Shown one piece after another: positions 1 through 4,587 of a stretch of DNA of 5,324 nucleotides. Under the pieces are notes generated by a model that saw nothing but the letters and a program-made list of their open reading frames with translations, made no database searches and was not told the DNA's origin. Position 1 is the first letter of the stretch. Every line of letters begins with the position of its first letter. The stretch is from JAJZJT01 sp049964655 (GTDB lineage Bacteria > Actinomycetota > Acidimicrobiia > Acidimicrobiales > RAAP-2): contig JBMFXC010000107.1 in NCBI GenBank assembly GCA_049964655.1, positions 1 to 5,324 of the forward strand, given 5' to 3'. Position numbers and translations under genes: made by a program.

Positions 1-172
1 GTCCCGCCACCACTCCCCAGGTCATGGCGTTGCGCCGCTCGGGCCGGTTGATGACGAGCCGGAGCGTCGAGCCGTCGCGTTCGACCAGCACGTCCTCGGC
101 CCGGTCGGGCTCGGCCGGGTCGGGCGCGGCGGCAGGGCCCGACAGCGACGAGTTCGGTGTGTCTTCGCTCAC
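1..172 (-). CDS. Enoyl-CoA hydratase/isomerase (crotonase family), N-terminal part
   Basis: Only the first 57 codons lie in the window; the gene runs off the left edge. Residues 28-50 read VLVERDGSTLRLVINRPERR then NAM, the first beta strands and the NRPE-R-NA(L/M) motif at the start of the crotonase fold. Members hydrate or isomerise acyl-CoA thioesters in the cytoplasm, usually in fatty-acid or amino-acid breakdown; the exact substrate cannot be told without the oxyanion-hole and catalytic residues, which lie outside. The GTG at 170-172 is chosen because an in-frame TAG lies four codons upstream and no other start lies between. The first 27 residues (rich in Pro, Ala, Asp, Glu) are longer than the usual N-terminus, so GTG at codon 28 is a possible alternative. 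There is no Shine-Dalgarno sequence; TAGCGT plus six bases precedes the GTG, suggesting a leaderless mRNA. Family call is firm, subtype unknown. Confidence 0.85.
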   Translation of the reverse strand, partial: MSEDTPNSSLSGPAAAPDPAEPDRAEDVLVERDGSTLRLVINRPERRNAMTWGVVAG

Positions 173-178
173 GGGCGC

Positions 179-184
179 ACGCTA
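179..184 (-). promoter_or_regulatory. Candidate -10 element for leaderless crotonase mRNA
   Basis: On the minus strand this reads TAGCGT, followed by six bases (GCGCCC) and the GTG start, so transcription would begin at the first base of the start codon. It is the loop of a 6-bp inverted repeat (GGGCGC 173-178 / GCGCCC 185-190). No clear -35 is visible. Support comes from the same spacing at four other starts in this window. Confidence 0.5.
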
Positions 185-218
185 GCGCCCGGCCGGTCCC
201 GAGCGAGGACGTGGCCGC

Positions 219-224
219 TACCGT
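219..224 (+). promoter_or_regulatory. Candidate -10 element for the glycosyltransferase
   Basis: TACCGT is followed by six bases (GTCGCC) and ATC 231-233, which is in frame with the glycosyltransferase. The spacing is the same as at the other leaderless-type starts here. It diverges from the crotonase -10, with 34 bp between the two hexamers, so the two promoters would share their upstream region. Confidence 0.45.
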
Positions 225-230
225 GTCGCC

Positions 231-1292
231 ATCCCCACCGCCGCCCTGCTCTCCTTCCGCCTCGGCGGCACGGACGGGGTCGCCGTCGAGGCGGCCAAGT
301 GGCGCCGCGCCCTCGAGGCCCTCGGGTACGCCACGGTGACCGTCGCCGGCACAGGACCGGTGGACCGACTGGTACCGGGGCTCGCCATCGGCGCCTGCTC
401 GCCACCCACGCTCGGCGAGCTCGAGGGTGCCCTGGCCGACGCCGACCTCGTCGTGGTCGAGAATCTCTGCTCGCTGCCGCTCAACCCGGGGGCCGCCGAG
501 GTGGCCGCCCGTGTCCTCGCTGGCCGACCCGCCGTCCTCCACCACCACGACCTGCCGTGGCAACGGCCGCAGTTCGCCACCTACCCGCCGCCTCCCGACG
601 ACCCCTCTTGGGTGCACGTCACCATCAACGAGCGCAGCCGGCGCGAGCTCGCCGAGCGAGGCATCGACGCCACCACCGTCTACAACACCTTCGACCCGGT
701 CGACCCCCCTGGTGCCGACGAACGGCGCTCGGCGAGGAACCGGCTCGGCGTCCCGGCGACAACCCGCCTGGCCCTGCAACCGACTCGGGCGCTCGCCCGC
801 AAGAACGTGGCCGGTGGCGTCCGGGCGGCGGAGGCACTCGGTGCCACCTACTGGCTGCTCGGACCCCCCGAGGACGGCTTCGACGACGAGCTCGCCGCCA
901 TCGTCGCAGCAGCACGGTGCCCGGTCCTGACGGGCTGGCCGGATGGCACGGCTCGACCGGTGGCCGACGCCTACGCCGCCTGCGACGTCGTCGTGCTTCC
1001 CTCCACCTGGGAAGGGTTCGGCAACCCGTCGGTCGAGTCCGCCTTGCACCTGCGGCCCCTCCTGATCGGCCCCTACCCGGTGGCCGCCGAGCTCGCCGCC
1101 TTCGGGTTCCACTGGTTCGGCCTCGACCAGCTCGAAGCGGCAGCAGCGTTCCTCGACCACCCCGACGCCTCCCTGCTCGCCCACAACCGGTCGGTGGCGA
1201 TCGACCGCTTCTCCACGGCATCGCTCCCCAACCGCCTCGCAGCCGTCCTCGACGGGCTCGAGCACAGCGGGGCCGGCGGCTCGGCCAGCTGA
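231..1292 (+). CDS. GT4-type glycosyltransferase (GT-B fold)
   Basis: Probably transfers a sugar from a nucleotide-sugar donor; acceptor unknown. Read from ATC 231 it has 353 residues. The N-terminal segment has FRLGGTDGVAVEAAKW at residues 9-24, the Gly-rich loop and first helix expected at the start of a GT-B N-domain. HHHDLPW follows at about 104-110. The C-domain has PTRALARKN (184-192), matching the family's donor-phosphate Arg/Lys region, and WEGFGNPSVE (260-269), the E-x7-E motif of GT4-like enzymes, with E261 and E269. The first ATG/GTG/TTG in frame is GTG 336, which would delete the Gly-rich motif. The frame is open upstream to TAG 183-185 with no usual start codon. I place the start at ATC 231 because TACCGT plus six bases precedes it; an AUC start or a one-base sequence error (ATG) would explain this. 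No signal peptide or membrane segment is seen. A 19-bp tandem repeat overlaps the stop. Family firm, start uncertain. Confidence 0.85.
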   Translation: MPTAALLSFRLGGTDGVAVEAAKWRRALEALGYATVTVAGTGPVDRLVPGLAIGACSPPTLGELEGALADADLVVVENLCSLPLNPGAAEVAARVLAGRPAVLHHHDLPWQRPQFATYPPPPDDPSWVHVTINERSRRELAERGIDATTVYNTFDPVDPPGADERRSARNRLGVPATTRLALQPTRALARKNVAGGVRAAEALGATYWLLGPPEDGFDDELAAIVAAARCPVLTGWPDGTARPVADAYAACDVVVLPSTWEGFGNPSVESALHLRPLLIGPYPVAAELAAFGFHWFGLDQLEAAAAFLDHPDASLLAHNRSVAIDRFSTASLPNRLAAVLDGLEHSGAGGSAS

Positions 1293-1336
1293 GAGCAGCT
1301 CGGCCAGCTGAGAGCAGCTCGGCCAGCGGTGAGAGC
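1280..1336 (+). repeat. 19-bp tandem repeat over the glycosyltransferase stop codon
   Basis: Unit CTCGGCCAGCTGAGAGCAG occurs perfectly at 1280-1298 and 1299-1317. A third copy at 1318-1338 carries a 2-bp insertion (GG) and one change. The TGA stop (1290-1292) lies in copy 1, so changes in copy number would not alter the protein. Each junction can form a hairpin: GGCCAGCT, loop GAGAGC, then AGCT-C-GGCC with a bulged C (1283-1305 and 1302-1324). The two hairpins share GGCC 1302-1305 and so exclude each other. No T-run follows, so a classic intrinsic terminator is not supported. Confidence 0.85.
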
Positions 1337-1345
1337 CGCGACGCA

Positions 1346-1374
1346 GTCAGCCCTCCAGCAGGAGAACGACTGAC
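1346..1374. promoter_or_regulatory. Nested dyad upstream of the TetR-family gene, possible operator
   Basis: Outer arms GTCAG (1346-1350) and CTGAC (1370-1374) enclose an inner hairpin CTCC-AGCA-GGAG (1353-1364). The element ends 24 bp before the start codon, where a -35 region and a TetR autoregulatory operator would be expected. The arms are short and interrupted, so this is only a candidate; it could also be a weak transcript structure after the glycosyltransferase. Confidence 0.25.
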
Positions 1375-1386
1375 GCCACCCACGAC

Positions 1387-1392
1387 TAGCAT
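1387..1392 (+). promoter_or_regulatory. Candidate -10 element for leaderless TetR mRNA
   Basis: TAGCAT is followed by six bases (GCCGGC) and the ATG at 1399. The only purine-rich stretch upstream, GGAGAA at 1361-1366, is 32 bases from the ATG, too far to act as a ribosome binding site. Both facts favour a leaderless transcript beginning at the ATG. Confidence 0.5.
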
Positions 1393-1398
1393 GCCGGC

Positions 1399-2085
1399 AT
1401 GGTCACGTCCGTCGGGCAAGACAGCACGGTCGACGGCGAAGGCGGCGACGACGACGGCGACATCGCCGTCCTCCCTGCTCCCACCCGACGTCTGAGCGCC
1501 TCCGCCCGGGGTCGTCAGCTCCGCGACGTCGCCCTTCGCCTGTTTGCCGAACGGGGCTTCGGAGCGACGACCATGGACGACATCGCCGAGGCGGCGGGGG
1601 TCACCAAGCCCCTCCTCTACCAGCACTTCGCCTCCAAGCGGGCGCTCTACCTCGAGCTCATGGAGACGGTGGCCGCCCAGCTGATCGACAACATCCGCAC
1701 GGCGACGGCATCCGCCGACGGGCCCCGTCAGCAGGTCGAGCGGGGCTTCCTCGCCTACTTCTCCCTCATGACCAGCCAGCAGGGTGCCTTCCGGCTCCTT
1801 TACGGTCGTGACGGCGAGGCCGGAGACCCCGAGCTCGGCGCCTCCCTCCGGCGAGTCGAGGACGCCATCGCCGAGGCCATCGACCCCCTCATCGACGCCG
1901 GGCTCGACGACGACCACCGACGCACGCTCGCCTACGCGGTGGTGGGTATGGCCGAAGGGGTCGGTCGCCACTGGATCACCTCACGCGGTGACCACGGCAC
2001 GGCTGGGACCGACGAAGCCCTCCTGTTGGCCACCCGCGTCTCCAACTTCGCCTGGGCCGGGCTCCGCCAGGTCCACCGGGTCTGA
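1399..2085 (+). CDS. TetR/AcrR-family transcriptional regulator
   Basis: A 228-residue DNA-binding repressor-type protein, close to the usual TetR length plus an N-terminal extension. Residues 37-84 form the TetR_N domain: GRQLRDVALRLFAERGF (38-54), then the helix-turn-helix TTMDDIAEAAGVTKPLLYQHF (57-77) and SKRALY (79-84), all typical. The C-terminal part is helical, as expected for a ligand-binding and dimerisation domain; the ligand cannot be inferred. The first 36 residues are acidic (GEGGDDDGD at 13-21) and probably disordered. The ATG at 1399 is supported by TAGCAT plus six bases upstream. Its target is unknown. It stands alone: the glycosyltransferase ends 106 bases upstream, and the next gene remnant is convergent. 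Autoregulation through the dyad at 1346-1374 is possible but unproven. Confidence 0.93.
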   Translation: MVTSVGQDSTVDGEGGDDDGDIAVLPAPTRRLSASARGRQLRDVALRLFAERGFGATTMDDIAEAAGVTKPLLYQHFASKRALYLELMETVAAQLIDNIRTATASADGPRQQVERGFLAYFSLMTSQQGAFRLLYGRDGEAGDPELGASLRRVEDAIAEAIDPLIDAGLDDDHRRTLAYAVVGMAEGVGRHWITSRGDHGTAGTDEALLLATRVSNFAWAGLRQVHRV

Positions 2086-2121
2086 ACCCGGCGTCCGGTC
2101 CCCTGCAACGGGTGGCTGGCG

Positions 2122-2577
2122 TCAGGCCCCGACCGACCCCTCGACCACTGGCCGAGAGGTGGGCGCCACCGCACCGCCAGCGCGCTCGGCGGTGACGGCG
2201 AAGGTGGGCACGGGGACCCCGGGGTCGACACCGAAGGCAGCTTCGGTCGGATGGGGGCCGAGGAGACCCAGCGAGACGGCACCGGCGGGCAGCACGGCCC
2301 ACAGCTGATAGGTGCGCCCCGGGCCGAGCGGGTCCAGCCCCTGGGCCACGAGGTAGCCCGTCCCCGAGCCGGTCAGGACCAGGGTGACCTCGGCGGCCGG
2401 TGCGGCCGAGCCGGCGGGTGGGACGAGCCGGACCCGCTTCGAGGTCGGATCCTCGAGGGCGGCAGTCACGGCCCGGGACAGGGCGGGACGGGCCGCGTCC
2501 GCCTGGAGTTGGCCCACCCGGTGGTCGAGGCGAGCCACCTGGACACCGAGCACGGCGGCAAGCACGGCGAGGCCATC
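2122..2577 (-). pseudogene. RskA-type anti-sigma factor, C-terminal remnant
   Basis: The stretch ends in a clear RskA C-terminal domain: GTGYLV, then GRTYQLWAVLP, SLGLLGP, PTFAVTAERAGG and a final APTSRPVVEG. Before it, LAVLAAVLGVQVARLDHRV looks like the end of the single membrane helix and the following linker. In intact members an N-terminal cytoplasmic domain of about 100 residues holds an ECF sigma factor inactive, and the C-terminal domain lies outside the membrane. Here the sequence loses all likeness to the family upstream of about 2577: residues there are charged and are simply the complement of the facing ferritin-like gene. The frame stays open to GTG 2842-2844, but that extension is not family sequence. 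The sigma-binding domain and half the membrane helix are therefore missing, and no partner sigma factor is next to it. It is best read as a remnant, or as one side of an assembly misjoin. The stop codon is 36 bp from the TetR stop, convergent. Confidence 0.75.
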
Positions 2578-3168
2578 GCCCGGGTCCTCGACGCCCACGC
2601 CGAACCGTCCGGCGCGTCCCGAGTCGCCGCCACCCGGGCCCGTCTCCCTCGCCGCGACAGCCTCCGCCCCGTCGCCTTCCAGCTGGCCTCGGCGGCCACC
2701 CCGCACATCGTCGCCGTCCACCTGGCGTGGGGAGCGGTCAACGAATGGACGACCCAGGCCGCCTACGCGCGGTTGGCGACCCTGGCCGGACATCCCGTGC
2801 TCACCGAGCTCCTCCGGCGGATCATGCGCCAGGAGGGCCGGCACATCGACTTCTACGCGTCGCGGGCCCGCCAGCGGCTGGACAGCTCGGCGACGGCTCG
2901 ACGCCTGACACGGTGGGCCCTGCGCCGGTGGTGGGCGCCGGTGGGGAGCGGCGTCATGCCTGCCTCGGAGGTCCGCTTCCTGGCCGGCTACCTCTTCAGC
3001 GGCACCGACGGGGCCGCTGCTGCCGCCCGGATCGACCGACGGGTGGACCAGCTACCCGGTCTGGCCGGGCTCCGGCTCCTGGCCGGAGCCACCGGTGCCG
3101 ACGTGGGCGCTGCCGGGACAGGCAGCCAGTCGACCTCTCGGACCGGGACGACCGGGCTCGCCGCCTAA
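2563..3168 (+). pseudogene. Ferritin-like diiron protein, 5'-truncated
   Basis: The plausible native part begins near HGEAIARVLDAH (from 2563) and runs to TAA 3166-3168, about 201 residues. It contains AWGAVNEWTTQAAYARLA, with the Glu of a third helix at 2743-2745, and RRIMRQEGRHIDFY, with the ExxH pair of a fourth helix (Glu 2833-2835, His 2842-2844). These are half of the metal ligands of a four-helix ferritin/acyl-ACP desaturase-like bundle. The first Glu and first ExxH helix would lie upstream, but there the sequence is the complement of the RskA remnant. No ATG, GTG or TTG lies in frame between 2563 and the third helix; the first are TTG in the ARLA segment and ATG 2824. The frame is open back to ATG 2251, but that leader is antisense RskA. 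So this is probably nonfunctional, or half of a misjoined assembly. Substrate is unknown; the superfamily call is moderately sure. Confidence 0.7.
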
Positions 3169-3222
3169 GCGGCCAGGTCCGGCGACCCACCGGCAACCGC
3201 GACGACCCCCTCACCAATACCC

Positions 3223-3264
3223 GACCAACTTGGTAAGGTACATATCTGACCGATCTGGTAGGGT
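3223..3264 (+). promoter_or_regulatory. Duplicated 17-bp element with extended -10 motifs before DUF4395
   Basis: GACCAACTTGGTAAGGT (3223-3239) and GACCGATCTGGTAGGGT (3248-3264) match at 13 of 17 positions, and all four differences are transitions. Each ends in TGG-TARGGT, an extended -10 pattern (TGn then TAnnnT). The first copy also contains a perfect dyad ACCAA-C-TTGGT (3224-3234). The copies are offset by 25 bp in the most AT-rich part of the window. They may be tandem promoters, or operator sites of a regulator covering one promoter. Starting from the second, the leader would be about 50 nt. Confidence 0.5.
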
Positions 3265-3310
3265 TTCAGTTCAGGACGGCACCGGGCGCAACCGGCGGCG
3301 GGTGCCCGCG

Positions 3311-3316
3311 AGGAGG
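3311..3316 (+). promoter_or_regulatory. Strong Shine-Dalgarno site of the DUF4395 gene
   Basis: AGGAGG lies four bases before the ATG at 3321. It is the only strong ribosome binding site in the window and fixes this start; the other intact genes look leaderless. Confidence 0.8.
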
Positions 3317-3320
3317 ACCC

Positions 3321-3836
3321 ATGCGCACTGCACGATCGCTGTTCACCTTCCCGAACCCGGTGAACGAGTACGCCGCCCGTACGGTGGCGACCGGCGTCGT
3401 GACCATGTGCGTCGCCGCCGTCTCCCTCGACCTGCCGTGGTTGGTCGTAGTCGTCTGCCTCGGGTTCTGGGCCCGAGTGCTCACCGGCCCGACCCTCAGC
3501 CCACTCGGCCAGCTGGCCACCCGGGTGGTGGCCCCCCGTCTCCCGCTCGAACCCCGCCTGGTGGCTGGACCACCCAAGCGGTTCGCCCAGGGCGTGGGCG
3601 TCGCCTTCTCCACCACGGCTGCCGTGCTGTGGGTCGGGCTCGGCCTCGGCCTGGCCGGCAAGGTAGTGCTGGGAGCGCTGGCTACCGCCGCCTTCCTCGA
3701 GGCCGCCTTCGGGCTGTGCCTCGGCTGCAAGACGTTCGCCCTGCTGATGCGGGCCGGCGTCTTCCCGCCCGAGGTGTGCGAGTCGTGCGCCGACGTCACC
3801 CGTCGCCACCCAGAGCTGGCCTCCGGGGCGGCCTGA
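3321..3836 (+). CDS. DUF4395 family integral membrane protein
   Basis: 171 residues, full length for the family. It opens with FPNPVNEYAARTVA (10-23), the DUF4395 hallmark, followed by two hydrophobic segments (about 21-36 and 38-50). A conserved loop has GFWARVLTGPTLSPLGQLA (48-66), APRLPLEP (71-78) and GPPKRFAQ (83-90). Two further membrane segments (about 92-112 and 114-131) lead to CLGCK (133-137), the family's conserved Cys pair, and then to a second pair, CESC (153-156), near the C-terminus. The function of the family is not established; in other genomes it is often found near thioredoxin-like or sulfurtransferase genes, which suggests thiol or sulfur chemistry, but no such partner is next to it here. 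The start is fixed by AGGAGG. It appears to be a single-gene unit, read from the duplicated promoter-like element upstream and ending 30 bp from the convergent phosphatase gene. Confidence 0.9.
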   Translation: MRTARSLFTFPNPVNEYAARTVATGVVTMCVAAVSLDLPWLVVVVCLGFWARVLTGPTLSPLGQLATRVVAPRLPLEPRLVAGPPKRFAQGVGVAFSTTAAVLWVGLGLGLAGKVVLGALATAAFLEAAFGLCLGCKTFALLMRAGVFPPEVCESCADVTRRHPELASGAA

Positions 3837-3849
3837 GCCAGCTGTCGCC

Positions 3850-3868
3850 GACCCGCAGATCCGGGGTC
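3850..3868. terminator. Weak hairpin between convergent genes
   Basis: GACCC (3850-3854) and GGGTC (3864-3868) can pair around a 9-base loop in the 30-bp gap between the DUF4395 and phosphatase stop codons. The right arm runs into the phosphatase stop. No T-run is present on either strand, so a terminator role is only suggested by position. Confidence 0.2.
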
Positions 3869-4400
3869 AGGCGCCGGAGGACGGTCCCCGGGCCAGCAGG
3901 GGGACCAGGGCAGCGGTGAGCTCGAACAGGGAGATCGCGCAGGCCACGTAGTCCCCGTCGTCCCCGCCGGCGGGGTCGGCGACGTCCTCCCACTCCCCCA
4001 GTTCCACGCCCGCGAGCTCCAGTCTCGCCACCCGTTCGGCCAGGCCGCCCGGTCCGGCCGGCAGATCGCGAACCAGCCGGCGGATGGTGGCCGTCCGGCC
4101 GGCCGCCCCCGGGTGCCGGCGGCGGACGTAAGCCACGTGCTCGGTGGCCATGGCCACTACCAGGTCGGCCCGGTCCAGATCGGACGGCGTGACCTGGTGA
4201 CTGCGGTGGCCGTCGGCCCGGATGTCGACGGCGGCGAGCGCGTCGCGCGTCCGCCGGCTCATCGGCTGCCCCTCGACCACGTGGGTGCCGGCCGTCACGA
4301 CTCGGATCCCGGCAGCGGCCAGCATGGCCCCCGCCATCACCGAGCGGGCGGCGTTGCCCGTGCACAGGGTCACGATGCAGAGCTCGCCCCGGTCCGACAC
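3867..4400 (-). CDS. Low-molecular-weight protein-tyrosine phosphatase
   Basis: 177 residues, slightly longer than the usual 150-160. The P-loop CTGNAARS (13-20) fits the C-x5-R-S signature, with nucleophile Cys13 and Arg19, directly after the first beta strand CIVTL. TAGTHVVEGQPMS (36-48) and DLDRADLVVAMATEHV (74-89) are further family landmarks. The general-acid Asp is Asp142 in VADPAGG (140-146). The related arsenate reductases share the fold, but the intact DP motif and P-loop favour a phosphatase; the substrate may be a phosphotyrosine or phosphoarginine protein, not decidable here. The GTG at 4398-4400 is the first start after an in-frame TAG four codons upstream, and is preceded by TAGGGT plus six bases, the leaderless pattern; the only GGAGG lies about 25 bases upstream. 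It diverges from the leader ORF and binding-protein gene, and converges on DUF4395. Confidence 0.92.
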   Translation of the reverse strand: MSDRGELCIVTLCTGNAARSVMAGAMLAAAGIRVVTAGTHVVEGQPMSRRTRDALAAVDIRADGHRSHQVTPSDLDRADLVVAMATEHVAYVRRRHPGAAGRTATIRRLVRDLPAGPGGLAERVARLELAGVELGEWEDVADPAGGDDGDYVACAISLFELTAALVPLLARGPSSGA

Positions 4401-4406
4401 CGGGCC

Positions 4407-4412
4407 ACCCTA
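4407..4412 (-). promoter_or_regulatory. Candidate -10 element for leaderless phosphatase mRNA
   Basis: On the minus strand TAGGGT is followed by GGCCCG and the GTG start, the same six-base spacing as at the other leaderless-type starts. The first two bases of this hexamer also form part of the in-frame TAG that limits the gene upstream. Confidence 0.5.
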
Positions 4413-4430
4413 CTCTCGGCAGCGGCCTCC

Positions 4431-4458
4431 TCCCCCGACCGGCACGGCGGTCGGGGGA
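4431..4458. repeat. Perfect 11-bp inverted repeat in the divergent spacer
   Basis: Arms TCCCCCGACCG (4431-4441) and CGGTCGGGGGA (4448-4458) are exact complements around GCACGG. It lies 18 bp upstream of the phosphatase -10 and 31 bp upstream of the plus-strand -10, so it covers the shared upstream region of two divergent promoters. This suits an operator for a dimeric regulator. No T-run follows on either strand, and it lies outside both transcripts if these are leaderless. Confidence 0.7.
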
Positions 4459-4489
4459 AGCACCTCTGCCACCGGGGCGGTCCTCCCGG

Positions 4490-4495
4490 TACGCT
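4490..4495 (+). promoter_or_regulatory. Candidate -10 element for the leader ORF and binding-protein gene
   Basis: TACGCT is followed by CGGCCC and ATG 4502. The six-base spacing matches the other four sites and points to transcription starting at the leader ORF's ATG rather than at the downstream gene. No clear -35 is seen. Confidence 0.45.
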
Positions 4496-4501
4496 CGGCC
4501 C

Positions 4502-4558
4502 ATGGCGGGTGACCAGCCTCCGACGCCGAACCGGACGGTGCCGATGGCCAGCCGATGA
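4502..4558 (+). CDS. Predicted 18-residue leader ORF
   Basis: Reads MAGDQPPTPNRTVPMASR and stops at TGA 4556-4558. It is not a recognised peptide. It is supported by the leaderless signature before its ATG and by its stop, which overlaps the next ATG (4555-4557) as ATGA. That ATG opens a six-codon ORF (MKVASR) whose TGA 4573-4575 again overlaps the ATG (4572-4574) of the binding-protein gene. Translation of the main gene, which has no Shine-Dalgarno sequence, may depend on reinitiation through this chain. If both 17-bp repeat copies are removed, this ORF would read in frame into the main gene, so it may be the displaced original N-terminus. Confidence 0.4.
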   Translation: MAGDQPPTPNRTVPMASR

Positions 4559-4587
4559 AAGTGGCCAGCCGATGAAAGTGGTCAGCC
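4545..4587 (+). repeat. 17-bp tandem duplication at the start of the binding-protein gene
   Basis: TGGCCAGCCGATGAAAG occurs twice, exactly abutting (4545-4561 and 4562-4578), followed by a partial third match TGGTCAGCC (4579-4587). Each full copy contains ATGA. Seventeen is not a multiple of three, so each copy shifts the frame of upstream translation relative to the gene. Perfect identity suggests a recent slippage or duplication event. Confidence 0.9.

Noticed and set aside
1280..1338. CRISPR-like array
   Set aside because: The units are directly abutting 19-bp copies without spacers; this is a simple tandem repeat.
1361..1366. GGAGAA as ribosome binding site for the TetR gene
   Set aside because: It is 32 bases before the ATG, and no nearer start in frame fits the TetR domain.
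299..1495. 398-codon open frame on the plus strand
   Set aside because: It is a frame-shifted reading of the glycosyltransferase gene, Arg/Pro-rich, with no motif.
625..1971. 448-codon open frame on the minus strand
   Set aside because: It is antisense to the glycosyltransferase and TetR genes, both of which have clear family motifs. Its protein is low-complexity Arg/Gly-rich sequence with no domain.
2086..2121. Possible terminator between the convergent TetR and RskA ends
   Set aside because: Only ACCCG/CGGGT can pair across a long loop, with no T-run; too weak to call.
3796..4503. 235-codon open frame on the minus strand overlapping the phosphatase
   Set aside because: The translation is Arg/Gly-rich without motifs, while the alternative frame carries the complete CTGNAARS P-loop and the DP motif.
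4113..4571. Upstream extension of the binding-protein frame to an ATG at 4113
   Set aside because: The extension lies antisense to the phosphatase gene and has no family likeness; the fold begins at MKVVSLVPS.
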